DNA of 57,720 nt from CAMBRQ01 sp945870325 (GTDB lineage Bacteria > Bacillota > Clostridia > Lachnospirales > Lachnospiraceae), in contig NZ_JBNPMC010000022.1 of the NCBI RefSeq assembly GCF_050313795.1, forward strand, positions 1 to 57,720, read 5' to 3'. The notes below the pieces were generated by a model. The model was given only the letters and a program-made list of their open reading frames with translations. It was not told where the DNA came from and did no database searches. The translations under genes were made by a program, and so were the position numbers. Shown here piece by piece: positions 1 to 8,083 of this stretch. Positions within the stretch are counted from its first letter, which is position 1. Every line of letters begins with the position of its first letter.

Positions 1-5
1 TATTA

Positions 6-974
6 TTATACAATATTATTCTTTCGTCTGATCCATTCAACCGAGACATCCATTGCTGCCCTGCATGCTTTTGTCTGATCCAGTGCATTCAACATGACAA
101 AATCATGAATAATTCCACGGAATCTTAGAGCTGTTACAGGGACGCCTGCTCTTCTTAATCTGTCTGCAAAGGCTTCTCCCTCATCGCGCAATACATCTGC
201 TTCTCCATTCAGAATCATTGTTTCCGGAATGTGCTTTAGCTGCTCCATGCTGGCGCATAAAGGTGATGCAGTGATCTCTCGTCCTTCTTTTACAAAGGAC
301 AGATACTGATTCCAGAACCATATCATTCCATCCCGATACAGATAATAGTTCTCGGCAAAGATACAGTAAGATCCTGTATTGAAACAGGCATTGGTAACCG
401 GATAGTATAAGAGTTGCTTGCTTATCCTTGGGCCTTGCCTACATATGGCAAGCAAACATACTGCAATTGCCAGATTCCCTCCCACACTGTCTCCTGCTAT
501 TGTCAGTGTATCTTTTATCATCTTGTAATTAAGTTCGTTCAGCAATTCCGATAACTGGCATAAAATATTGTAACACTGTTCAAGAGCGGTTGGATATCTT
601 GCTTCCGGTGCCCGGCTGTATTCCGGGAATACAACCACGCATCCAGTCCGCGAAGCGAGTTCCCTAACTAATTTCTCATGGGTATGGAAACTACCGAATA
701 CCCACCCTGCTCCATGCAGATACAAGATAACATTCGTATACTCTTCGTATTGGTCCGGCTGTACCATATATACCGGAATCGTTCCCCAGATTCCGGTACT
801 TACCATCCGTCTTTCTATCCTTGCTGAATATAATGTGATCGGCGTATCCTGTATTCTTTCCAGTACTTCCCGTCCTTCTCTGGGAGGCAATTGATAGATT
901 CTTGGGCAATTGGCGCTTTCGTTACAGACGACTTCTGCTTCTTGCTCCAGTAGTACTGCTCGTTTTATCTTCAT
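6..974 (-). CDS. alpha/beta hydrolase, HSL-type esterase/lipase
   Basis: A 322-residue carboxylesterase of the hormone-sensitive-lipase (alpha/beta hydrolase fold 3) family, expected to hydrolyse short acyl esters in the cytoplasm. The oxyanion-hole motif HGAGW lies at residues 87-91, the nucleophile elbow GDSVGG at 161-166 (Ser163), and Asp260 and His290 complete a plausible catalytic triad. There is no signal peptide. The ATG at 974 is preceded by a good AAGGAGGA site. The length is normal for the family, so the gene looks intact even though its stop codon is only a few bases from the window edge. The substrate cannot be inferred. Confidence 0.85.
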   Translation of the reverse strand: MKIKRAVLLEQEAEVVCNESANCPRIYQLPPREGREVLERIQDTPITLYSARIERRMVSTGIWGTIPVYMVQPDQYEEYTNVILYLHGAGWVFGSFHTHEKLVRELASRTGCVVVFPEYSRAPEARYPTALEQCYNILCQLSELLNELNYKMIKDTLTIAGDSVGGNLAIAVCLLAICRQGPRISKQLLYYPVTNACFNTGSYCIFAENYYLYRDGMIWFWNQYLSFVKEGREITASPLCASMEQLKHIPETMILNGEADVLRDEGEAFADRLRRAGVPVTALRFRGIIHDFVMLNALDQTKACRAAMDVSVEWIRRKNNIV

Positions 975-1087
975 CCAGAATCCTCCTTATCATGAGATTC
1001 ATTCTCTATATATTATTCATGAAAATGGATTCTGTACGATAAGGATAGACTTAAAACTCGTTTGCCTTATCGCATTTTACCGATATA

Positions 1088-1132
1088 AAAAGGATTGCCA
1101 CATTCAGTAAATTCGAATGAAACAATCCTTTT
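1088..1132 (-). terminator. hairpin terminator after the flavodoxin-like gene
   Basis: Arms AAAAGGATTG and CAATCCTTTT pair perfectly, with a second inner stem CATTC/GAATG. It follows the stop of the gene at 1164-1700 and ends in a T run on the minus strand, and would also work on the other strand. Confidence 0.7.
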
Positions 1133-1163
1133 ATTCATGTAAATCACCTACCAGTGCAGCATA

Positions 1164-1700
1164 CTAAAATGTGTTTCCCAACCGATACGCTTCTTCTGCA
1201 TACGGCGTATTTTCGAGGCTTTCTGCTGTTCCGCATCCAAATGCCAGCACTTTCCCGCAATCTTCCCAATGCAGATAACGGCACATAGTCTCATAATTGG
1301 CAACGATACCATCCATTGCCCAATCATCACAATCTGCACCCGCAGACACTAAAACCGCTTTTTTCGGTATGGAACGAAGTTCTCCGTTGATACTGTAGAA
1401 TCTATCGATTACCGCTTTTAACTGTGCGGTAAATCCGAAATAGTATAAAGGAGAGACGAATATGACAGCATCCGCTTCTAATATCTTCGGTTTCAGAAAT
1501 TCCATATCGTCTTTTAGCACACATGTCTTCTTTGCGCTTTGACAGGCATTACAGCCCATACATGGTGCAACTTTCAACCTTGGAATATGTACTTTATCCA
1601 CGCTGTGTCCTGCTGCTCCTGCACCTTCACAGGAACTTTCTGCCAATGTGGCTGTCGTCCCGTTCTTATGCGGGCTTCCCAATAATACAAGTATTTTCAT
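1164..1700 (-). CDS. flavodoxin-like NAD(P)H-dependent FMN reductase
   Basis: A 178-residue protein of the NADPH-dependent FMN reductase / iron-sulfur flavoprotein group. It opens with a beta strand and the FMN phosphate loop GSPHKNGTT (residues 8-16), carries a Cys cluster CMGCNAC (Cys47, 50, 53) with a further Cys60, and then the flavin-contacting SPLYYFG (83-89). Such proteins transfer electrons to small acceptors in anaerobes. The Cys pattern could hold a 4Fe-4S cluster, but the spacing is not diagnostic. Length is normal. It is followed at its start side by the GNAT gene 18 bases away, so the two are probably co-transcribed. Confidence 0.8.
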   Translation of the reverse strand: MKILVLLGSPHKNGTTATLAESSCEGAGAAGHSVDKVHIPRLKVAPCMGCNACQSAKKTCVLKDDMEFLKPKILEADAVIFVSPLYYFGFTAQLKAVIDRFYSINGELRSIPKKAVLVSAGADCDDWAMDGIVANYETMCRYLHWEDCGKVLAFGCGTAESLENTPYAEEAYRLGNTF

Positions 1701-1718
1701 AACACACCTCTTTATCTA

Positions 1719-2204
1719 TTATTTTTTCAACATATTAACAAGTGCATCTCCCGTCACTCGATAAGACGTGCATTCGTCTAGCGGCGTTGCTCCCATCGAA
1801 AGATAAAAGTTAATGCTCGACTGATTCCAGTTAAGGTAGCACCATTCTAACCTCTGGCAGCCTCTTTCCAACGCAATCTTTGCCATCTGCTGAAGCAGAA
1901 CCTTGCCATAACCTTTGCCCCTATATATGGGATCAATATATAAGTCATCAATATAGATTCCTCCATGTCCCAGGTACGCCGGAAAAGTCTGATAAAAGAA
2001 GGAAAAACCAACTTCTTTTCCATCAGCCATGGCAAACAAAACTTCCGCCCTCTGTTTATCAAATATCCATTCTTCCAGTAATTCTTTTGTCGCGGCTACA
2101 GCATCCGGCACCTTCTCATAAGAAGCCAGTTTGTGAATGAAATCTAGTATCAACGGCACATCCTCTTTCACCGCATAGCGGAATGTTAGTTCAGTCTCTT
2201 TCAT
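1719..2204 (-). CDS. GNAT family N-acetyltransferase
   Basis: A 161-residue single-domain acetyltransferase. The acetyl-CoA pyrophosphate loop RGKGYG is at residues 95-100, after the strand YIDDLYIDP, and the C-terminal part has the usual NQSSINFYLSMGA segment. It resembles the spermidine/diamine acetyltransferase branch of GNAT, but the substrate is not determined by sequence. The start is at an ATG preceded by GAGGAATA. It lies upstream of, and in the same direction as, the flavodoxin-like gene. Confidence 0.85.
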   Translation of the reverse strand: MKETELTFRYAVKEDVPLILDFIHKLASYEKVPDAVAATKELLEEWIFDKQRAEVLFAMADGKEVGFSFFYQTFPAYLGHGGIYIDDLYIDPIYRGKGYGKVLLQQMAKIALERGCQRLEWCYLNWNQSSINFYLSMGATPLDECTSYRVTGDALVNMLKK

Positions 2205-2233
2205 GATATTATATTCCTCCTCAAACTATTTCT

Positions 2234-2548
2234 TTAATCGACCTTGCCTATTCGGGGATAATATTGAAAGACTGCTTTCCCTATAATCTCCTCGCTGCTT
2301 ACAAAATGATTCTCCCAGTACCTTGAATCTAGTGAATTATTCCGATTATCCCCCATAACAAAGTAAGAATCTTTCGGCACATTATAAGGACCAAAACTTC
2401 CCTGTGGACGTTCCTTTATGTAATCCTCATCTCCCGCCAGCAAAATACCATTCACATATACATCTCCATCTATAATCTGTATCTGCTCCCCCGGATGGAT
2501 GGTATCCTCATATTCTTCCAGTTGTTTTGTTGGTCTGTGTGTGATTTT
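2234..2548 (-). pseudogene. C-terminal remnant of type I signal peptidase
   Basis: The reading frame contains the signal peptidase I signature VPKDSYFVMGDNRNNSLDSR followed by a GKA..YYPRIG tail, and it can be followed in frame upstream to about 2548 (HPGEQIQIIDGDVYVNG), where a TGA stops it. The membrane anchor, the catalytic Ser box and the Lys box (normally KR-hydrophobic-GLPGD) are absent. Only the last third or so of the protein is present, so it cannot be an active peptidase. No proper start or ribosome binding site precedes the fragment. Confidence 0.75.
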
Positions 2549-2610
2549 TCATTCTTGTCCAATGGCCTAAGTCCTCCTTAAGTAGATGCTGAAGTTGCGG
2601 CTGCAATATA

Positions 2611-3210
2611 TTAATCCTGGTACCAGTATAACCCATTCTCCCCATCTTGTATAGAAGCATCTGCCGGAACGTCTTTCAATACATAATATACATTCATATA
2701 ATCAGGAGCGGGTGATATCAGTCCCATGACTGCCATAATCCACATAATCGTATTCAAGGTAGTCCATCTTGCAGGGAATATGAGAAATATTGCCAATGGT
2801 ATCATCCCTAATATGACTGGCAGCAGACTCATCAGGATAAAACGGTTTCTTCTAAGTGGTGCGGCACATTTCATATAGAATATCAAGCCTTTCGGTATGA
2901 AACCAATATATGCAGCCTGATCTTTCGGATAAGGCAATGCATGCAGGAATTCATGGATAAAGGTGCAGAGGAATCCCAGGATAATTCCTAACGGGATGAT
3001 AAACTTATTGAACGGGAAATACGAATTCATATATGTCTTCCATATCATCGCAAGAAAACACAGAAGCGCAAATGGAATTGCAAAAAGTAGAGAACTTATC
3101 ATAAAATTATCAGGAATGTCCAGTCTCTTACTGTCTTTTGGCAGCGGATTTACAATGTCGAATATCGGATCATCCGACCGGGTAATCCCCTTGAAAACAA
3201 TATATGGCAT
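2611..3210 (-). CDS. DUF3267 membrane protein (putative zincin metallopeptidase)
   Basis: A 199-residue membrane protein with about four hydrophobic segments and an HEFLH motif (HExxH, residues 86-90) in FIHEFLHALPYPKD, which is the hallmark of the DUF3267 putative zinc peptidase family. The start used is the ATG at 3210, which has GGGGAGG seven bases upstream; a longer frame would begin with TTG inside that ribosome binding site. Two hydrophobic stretches precede the motif and two follow it, so the active site would be membrane-embedded like the site-2-protease-type enzymes. The substrate is unknown. Confidence 0.75.
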   Translation of the reverse strand: MPYIVFKGITRSDDPIFDIVNPLPKDSKRLDIPDNFMISSLLFAIPFALLCFLAMIWKTYMNSYFPFNKFIIPLGIILGFLCTFIHEFLHALPYPKDQAAYIGFIPKGLIFYMKCAAPLRRNRFILMSLLPVILGMIPLAIFLIFPARWTTLNTIMWIMAVMGLISPAPDYMNVYYVLKDVPADASIQDGENGLYWYQD

Positions 3211-3289
3211 GATGAACCTCCCCAAACATTCCTGATCTTGTCATCTGATTAATATTACCAGTCCTCTTTTTAATTATGTAATCTTCATT

Positions 3290-3676
3290 TTATAAAAACT
3301 GGCTGAACTCTACACGTTCCTTGTTCGGTCCTTCAATGGTGAAGAATCTTACTCCATTGTCCCAGAACGGGAGAAAATGTATCTCATCCTGCAGCGTGTT
3401 CAATCCCATTGCACAGACCTTTTCATAGACTTTTTCTACATCCGTTACATCAATTGCAACGTGATCAATTGCGCCATATTCCATCTTTGCACATTTATTC
3501 TCATAGGTTTCAATGACCAGATTATGAAGTTTTAAAAAGGCGACTTTTTCATTTGCCTCTTCATTGACCGTCTCATAAGCGGTCTCAAATCCTATTGCGT
3601 GGTAGAACTCAATTGTGGCTGCAATGTCGTTGGTTGGGATTCCAATGTGCTGGATACCGATTGCTAATTCTTTCAT
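3290..3676 (-). CDS. VOC (glyoxalase/bleomycin-resistance) family protein
   Basis: A 128-residue protein with the paired beta-alpha-beta-beta-beta modules of the vicinal oxygen chelate superfamily: QHIGIPTNDIAATIEFYHAIG at the N-terminus and a second DHVAIDVTDVEKVYEKV repeat near residue 73, ending in RFFTIEGPNKERVEFSQ. It belongs to the lactoylglutathione-lyase-like branch. Metal ligands would be His11 or so, Glu in the first module, His74 and the Glu near the C-terminus. The function could be methylglyoxal-type isomerisation or binding of a small molecule. The start has GGAGGCAAAAA in front of it. Confidence 0.8.
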   Translation of the reverse strand: MKELAIGIQHIGIPTNDIAATIEFYHAIGFETAYETVNEEANEKVAFLKLHNLVIETYENKCAKMEYGAIDHVAIDVTDVEKVYEKVCAMGLNTLQDEIHFLPFWDNGVRFFTIEGPNKERVEFSQFL

Positions 3677-3777
3677 TTTTTGCCTCCTTATATTACGGTT
3701 TTAATCTAGGGATATTTTACCATAGCAATGGATGGCTGACAATTGATAATCATATTCCTCATACACCTTTTAATCTT

Positions 3778-4011
3778 TTATAATAATTCCAAGCCTTTTC
3801 GAAAACGGCTGATATAACTGTCTCTGAAGTTACACCCGGATATATCACAGGACTGAAATATAGCATCTGTGAATTCTGCCCGTTCAAAAGAACAATTCCA
3901 AAAACGGCAGTTCACGAATTTTACGCCTGAGAAGATGACGTGTGAGAAATCCTCCTCTTCACATATCAGATTATAGAATATCTTTCCCTGAATCTGTTGG
4001 TAATAGTGGTG
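3778..4011 (-). pseudogene. 5'-truncated pentapeptide-repeat protein fragment
   Basis: Between the VOC and hexosaminidase genes an open frame encodes pentapeptide repeats of the A(D/N)LXX kind: EDFSHVIFSGVKFVNCRFWN, then CSFERAEFTDAIFQSCDISG. It is bounded upstream by an in-frame TAA at about 4012 and has no ATG, GTG or TTG start near its beginning. It ends at a TAA at 3778. The missing start and the short length (about 77 codons, against roughly 200 for full-length proteins) point to a decayed copy. This explains most of the otherwise empty 3677-4057 stretch. Confidence 0.7.
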
Positions 4012-4057
4012 TTAGTAGTTTCATATGGTTTTATTCATCCTATATGTTTGTAATCTA

Positions 4058-5698
4058 TTACAATTGCTGCATCTTGGATGTTAACTTCTCTCTAAGATAC
4101 TGAATTACTTCCTCTATCTCTTCTTCCGTATAAGCATACTTCATACAAGACTCTATCATATGCGCGCTTGATTCAATATTCTCCTTAATAATCTCCGGCG
4201 GCAGTTCCACCCCACCAGCCAGCGTCTGATTCACCCAATTATCGATCCACGCTCTGATTCCCTGCATTCCAACTTCGCCGCAGGCACTTGCTTCTTCCAC
4301 AGGTGTACACACAATCCCTGCCTTCGCAAGATTCTTCTCTTCTATTTTCACTCTCCGCAGGAAATCTTCATAATCTTTCTCGCTGCTCCATGCATTCTCT
4401 GCAAGTGCCTGAAGTCGTGGGAAGATATGGTTTTCCAGACTTTCTTCTGTCTCAATGTACTCTGTCCATACCGGTGCTTCAAGCCCAAGGATCTGATTGG
4501 CTGGAATATCCGCGTGTCCCTGAATATTCGGTTCAAAAGAATAGATTCCTTTCAAGGTAACCATACAATGTGGATAATCCATATAACATGCATCAGAATT
4601 CGAGAAGATAAACTTCTGTCCTTTCTGGACTTCTGCATATGAATATCCTTGTCCTGGCTCATTCCAATATTGTGCAATCATCCTTTCCGCCTTGCCAGAT
4701 GCCAGAATATCATTCCATCCGATTGCTGTCTTTCCCTTTTTCTCCAGATAATCCGCCAGTTTCTTGGTAAAGTAAGCCTGAAGTTCTTCTTCGCCCTCCA
4801 GTTGTTCGCGGCGGATCAGATCCTGGCAGTACTCACAGGTCTTCCATTCCGTCTTCGGTGCTTCATCCCCTCCGATGTGGAAATATCTTCCCGGGAATAA
4901 AGGCAAAGTCTCATCCAGCAATTCATAGATAAACTGCATCGTCTTCTCATTTCCTGCACATAGAATCTGGGTATAGATGCCGCCTTTATTCTTTACCTCT
5001 GTTACTTTGCCTGAACAGGAAAGTTCCGGATAAGCAGCGATGATTGCGGAAGTGTGTCCTGGCATATCAATTTCAGGGATCGTCTCGATCTGTCTTTCTG
5101 TCGCATAACGAACGATGTCCTTAATTTCTTCCTGTGTGTAGAAGCCTCTGGTAATTGTGCCATCCTCTTCTCTTCGCATAGAGCCTGTCTGATTCAGTTC
5201 GGGGAATTTTTTGCTCTCGATTCGGAATCCCTGGTCGTCACTAAGATGCCAGTGGAATTTATTTAATTTGTATTTTGCACACTGGTTAATGATCTTTTTC
5301 ATCTCTTCCACGGAGAAGAAATGACGGCTTACATCTATCATGAATCCTCTGTATCCATATCTTGGCACATCTTCAATTGTTCCACAACTTAAGTGACCGT
5401 TTTCCTCTTCGATGATAGCGGTTAATGTCTGCATGCCGTAGTATTTTCCGGCTTCGGTACTTGACTTTATCACCAGTTTATTCGGATGAATCTCTAATAT
5501 ATATCCTTCATCAGCAATGCTGTCTTCTCTTTTGAATTCTAAGTAAATACCTGTCTCTTCCTCTCTAACCGGCTCTATATCGAATTGATTCGCGAAACTG
5601 CACTCACCTTTATACCTGATAGGAAACTGCACCTCACATCCATCTTTCGTTTTAGTCATTTTTCCATTAATTCTTGGAATCAAATTCATTTTATCCAT
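4058..5698 (-). CDS. beta-N-acetylhexosaminidase, GH20
   Basis: A 546-residue glycoside hydrolase family 20 enzyme that removes terminal beta-linked GlcNAc or GalNAc by substrate-assisted catalysis. A GH20b-like N-terminal domain is followed by the TIM barrel with HWHLSDDQGF and the catalytic Asp-Glu pair in HIGGDEAP (residues 278-279 of this start). There is no signal peptide, so it acts in the cytoplasm on imported glycans. The start at 5698 has AAGGAG ten bases upstream; a longer frame to 5749 is possible but lacks a site. Mucin or host glycan use is a natural inference for a gut clostridium. Confidence 0.92.
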   Translation of the reverse strand: MDKMNLIPRINGKMTKTKDGCEVQFPIRYKGECSFANQFDIEPVREEETGIYLEFKREDSIADEGYILEIHPNKLVIKSSTEAGKYYGMQTLTAIIEEENGHLSCGTIEDVPRYGYRGFMIDVSRHFFSVEEMKKIINQCAKYKLNKFHWHLSDDQGFRIESKKFPELNQTGSMRREEDGTITRGFYTQEEIKDIVRYATERQIETIPEIDMPGHTSAIIAAYPELSCSGKVTEVKNKGGIYTQILCAGNEKTMQFIYELLDETLPLFPGRYFHIGGDEAPKTEWKTCEYCQDLIRREQLEGEEELQAYFTKKLADYLEKKGKTAIGWNDILASGKAERMIAQYWNEPGQGYSYAEVQKGQKFIFSNSDACYMDYPHCMVTLKGIYSFEPNIQGHADIPANQILGLEAPVWTEYIETEESLENHIFPRLQALAENAWSSEKDYEDFLRRVKIEEKNLAKAGIVCTPVEEASACGEVGMQGIRAWIDNWVNQTLAGGVELPPEIIKENIESSAHMIESCMKYAYTEEEIEEVIQYLREKLTSKMQQL

Positions 5699-5818
5699 TG
5701 TCTCATCTCTCCTTTTTAATGTTAGACAACCGCTTCTATAATGTATCACATATTATACCCGAAACTTTATCTATTGTACAGAAAAAGCATAACAGCACAC
5801 CACTGACATGCCACAAAT

Positions 5819-6124
5819 TCAAAAATACCGTCTGCCGTCTTCAACCATCGTCTTCAGGCGCTCATATTCTCTCTCTAACATGCTTATCCCCAGGTCTGTA
5901 ATAATATAAGACTTCCTTCGTCCTTCCTCGGCTGTCCGACGGATCACCTTATTTTCCTCGAACTTAGACAGCATGGCGTATAGTGTCCCCGGTCCTACCT
6001 TGATGCGTCCTGCAGAGATCTTTGCCACCTTTTCCATAATATCTACCCCACAGCATTCTTCAGTCAAAGCCAGCAGGATATAGTACATAGGTTCCGTTAA
6101 TGTCTGAAATTGCTCTCGCGCCAT
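5819..6124 (-). CDS. PadR family transcriptional regulator
   Basis: About 101 residues forming the PadR winged helix: LTEPMYYILLAL, then the recognition segment GPGTLYAMLSKFEENKVI and the wing with GRRKSYIITDLG, and a short C-terminal dimerisation helix. It is of the small PadR-s2 type. The ATG at 6124 is chosen because AGAGG is nine bases upstream; an ATG two codons earlier is only three bases from that site. It lies directly downstream of a DUF2812 gene, a pairing common in Firmicutes, and has its own palindrome just upstream (6158-6178). Confidence 0.88.
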   Translation of the reverse strand: MAREQFQTLTEPMYYILLALTEECCGVDIMEKVAKISAGRIKVGPGTLYAMLSKFEENKVIRRTAEEGRRKSYIITDLGISMLEREYERLKTMVEDGRRYF

Positions 6125-6157
6125 ATCCATTCACCTCTCTTTCCATACCATTTGCAG

Positions 6158-6178
6158 AAAGATATAGCGTATATCTTT
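6158..6178. promoter_or_regulatory. palindrome upstream of padR (candidate operator)
   Basis: Perfect nine-base arms AAAGATATA and TATATCTTT flank gcg. It lies in the short gap between the DUF2812 stop and the PadR start and is a likely site for PadR autoregulation, although a role as an RNA hairpin is not excluded. Confidence 0.5.
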
Positions 6179-6180
6179 AT

Positions 6181-7479
6181 TTATTCCAAATTCAATTTCT
6201 CACAGATAATACGAATCTGCGCTTCATCCAGTTTTTTGCCTGATTGTAATACGAGTACAGAATTTTCATAAAGAATGCTGTATCTGACACCAGAATAAGA
6301 CTCCTCTGTTGATTGGCACACCGAAACTGCATTCCATTCATCTACATTTGCCTTATCTATCGTCAATTCTTTCGCTTTTTCACGCCAAATTTTCTTCAAT
6401 ATCCAAGGATATTTTGTCTGATAGATTTCATATCTGACAAAATCTCTTGACGAATCTTCTGGAGTTACAGCCTCTTCTTGTATATATTCGGCAAAATAAT
6501 ATAAATACTTCCCTAATATTCCATCCAGTCTTCCGATATCTGCGTAATCAGGTTCTCCTGTTGACTCTGTATAATCAGATAGTTTCAATGGAACATTCTG
6601 CTCCCAATCTTGATCTTCGCCTAAATCATCTATCATCACAAAGAAAATAGCAAACATAATCATTACAATAAAGCCAATACCTATCTGAAGCAGCCAGTTC
6701 TCACTTCTTGAAGGACGCAGGATTGGAATTACTACATAATACATTAACAAAACGAATCCTACTATTACAACCCATGGCATCATGATACTTTGAAATCCTT
6801 CATGATATACCAGATATATCATCCGCACATAGCCTATTGAAAGAAGCAATATATACAATAACCTCCAATACAATATTCCGCTTTTTCTTATTCCATATCT
6901 TGGAACTACACCAGAATGAAGTTGCCATTTTGACTTTACAGACCAGGCTAGGATTCTCAGGCAGTTTATGCCCGCATTCAAAACAGCCAGTAACATCATA
7001 AGCAAGATAACCAACATGATATCGTTAAAAATCAAAGATGCAAAATCAGACACAAAAAACTTATACAAATAAGGCACTGGAATCAAAAGTGTTCCACACA
7101 GATTACTAAGCCCTCTGTGCCACTCCGCTTCTTTGATATTCAGAAAACGCTCCTCTGAAGTTACAATTGGTACAGCGTCTTCTCTTTCTCGACGGAAGAT
7201 ACAAAACTTTCTATGACTGTCAATGAACTTCCAGCCGGCCGCCTCACAATATTCTGCATATTCTTTGGCATCAGATTCAGGTCTTGTATCCATCTCTGCT
7301 CCTTTTGGAAATACTTCTACGCTATAATGAATTGATTCGGGGATTCCTTTTTCAAAGACCAGCCCCATCTTCCATTCTTTGAAATGCCAGCCATTTTCGG
7401 ATTGCTGGGTTAAATATTCTGCGAATGTATCACATTCTCGGTATTTGAAGTACTTGAATTCTCTTTTTCTATCTTTCAT
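6181..7479 (-). CDS. DUF2812 domain membrane protein
   Basis: A 432-residue protein. The first 120 residues or so are the DUF2812 domain (FKYFKYRECDTFAEYLTQQS, then GWHFKEWKMGLVFEKG), followed by about four membrane segments in two pairs and a soluble C-terminal tail of roughly 140 residues. The start is the ATG at 7479 with AAGGAGG ten bases upstream, not the TTG/ATG further out. DUF2812 proteins are regularly encoded with PadR regulators and are often linked to responses to envelope-active compounds, but no biochemical activity is known to me. It is the first gene of the DUF2812-padR unit. Confidence 0.8.
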   Translation of the reverse strand: MKDRKREFKYFKYRECDTFAEYLTQQSENGWHFKEWKMGLVFEKGIPESIHYSVEVFPKGAEMDTRPESDAKEYAEYCEAAGWKFIDSHRKFCIFRREREDAVPIVTSEERFLNIKEAEWHRGLSNLCGTLLIPVPYLYKFFVSDFASLIFNDIMLVILLMMLLAVLNAGINCLRILAWSVKSKWQLHSGVVPRYGIRKSGILYWRLLYILLLSIGYVRMIYLVYHEGFQSIMMPWVVIVGFVLLMYYVVIPILRPSRSENWLLQIGIGFIVMIMFAIFFVMIDDLGEDQDWEQNVPLKLSDYTESTGEPDYADIGRLDGILGKYLYYFAEYIQEEAVTPEDSSRDFVRYEIYQTKYPWILKKIWREKAKELTIDKANVDEWNAVSVCQSTEESYSGVRYSILYENSVLVLQSGKKLDEAQIRIICEKLNLE

Positions 7480-7510
7480 AGAAGTCAGCCTCCTTCTTGA
7501 GTTCATGTAT

Positions 7511-7565
7511 TATCGAGTATCGATATTTCTATCTTTATTATATTATCGACACTCGATATTGTCAA
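7511..7565 (-). promoter_or_regulatory. promoter of DUF2812-padR with two palindromic operators
   Basis: On the minus strand TTGACA (7560-7565) and TATAAT (7537-7542) are separated by 17 bases. The spacer is filled by the palindrome TATCGA-gtg-TCGATA (7544-7558). A second perfect copy, TATCGA-tac-TCGATA, lies just downstream at 7511-7525, 33 bases away centre to centre. This is the arrangement expected of a strong promoter shut by a dimeric repressor, most simply the PadR protein of the same unit. Confidence 0.75.
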
Positions 7566-7623
7566 TTATATAAGAATAATTTAATGATAGTATTAGAATA
7601 ATTTGTATCCTCATTTTCTGTTC

Positions 7624-7655
7624 AAAAAAAAGAAGCATCCCTTAAGAATACTTCC
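7624..7655 (-). terminator. terminator of the beta-helix operon
   Basis: On the minus strand GAAGTAT pairs with ATGCTTC (one G-T pair) and is followed by eight T residues, 10 bases after the PH-domain gene. Confidence 0.65.
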
Positions 7656-7666
7656 CCATACCGTTC

Positions 7667-8083
7667 CTATATCATATATTTAATTCCTTTATTGACTTGC
7701 ATCAATTCTCGAATCAATTCGCCATTGTCCTCCACCGACACGAACACGAGGCTCATCCTGCGCGCTTCAATCCCGACTCTGTCAGAAGACGCCGCAAAAG
7801 ATGCCGCATAGCCCTTAGTCTTCCGCACAGCAACAATATCCCGTGTAGGAATTGTCTTTTTCAAAAGTCCAAACTGCACGACGATCTGTTTCTTATCAAC
7901 AATGACTTCATTCCTGAATAAAACCGGAACAAAATACAGATCCACAACAATCAGTCCTATGATATAGATCCATATCCTGGACAAATCAACATATACGATT
8001 GTTCCAAAAGTTAACCCATTCAAAAGCGCAGTAACCACATACCACCATTTATCTATTTTTCCTTTAAATGTCATAAAATTCAT
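7667..8083 (-). CDS. small membrane protein with PH-like domain
   Basis: A 138-residue protein with two N-terminal hydrophobic helices (about residues 14-34 and 37-54) followed by a soluble strand-rich region beginning NEVIVDKKQIVVQFGLLKKTIP, the pattern of bacterial PH-domain membrane proteins (bPH). It overlaps the 3' end of the upstream beta-helix gene by 20 bases and has GAGGAGG before its ATG, so it is translationally coupled to that gene. Function unknown; bPH proteins are membrane-associated and often stress-related. Confidence 0.6.
   Translation of the reverse strand: MNFMTFKGKIDKWWYVVTALLNGLTFGTIVYVDLSRIWIYIIGLIVVDLYFVPVLFRNEVIVDKKQIVVQFGLLKKTIPTRDIVAVRKTKGYAASFAASSDRVGIEARRMSLVFVSVEDNGELIRELMQVNKGIKYMI

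Noticed and set aside
315..326. GAACCATATCAT on the plus strand, same as the core of the rlmH-end repeat
   Set aside because: It lies inside the intact esterase gene (codons for IWFWNQ on the other strand), without the following TAA-TGAGGTTTT or the inverted arm. A 12-base chance match.
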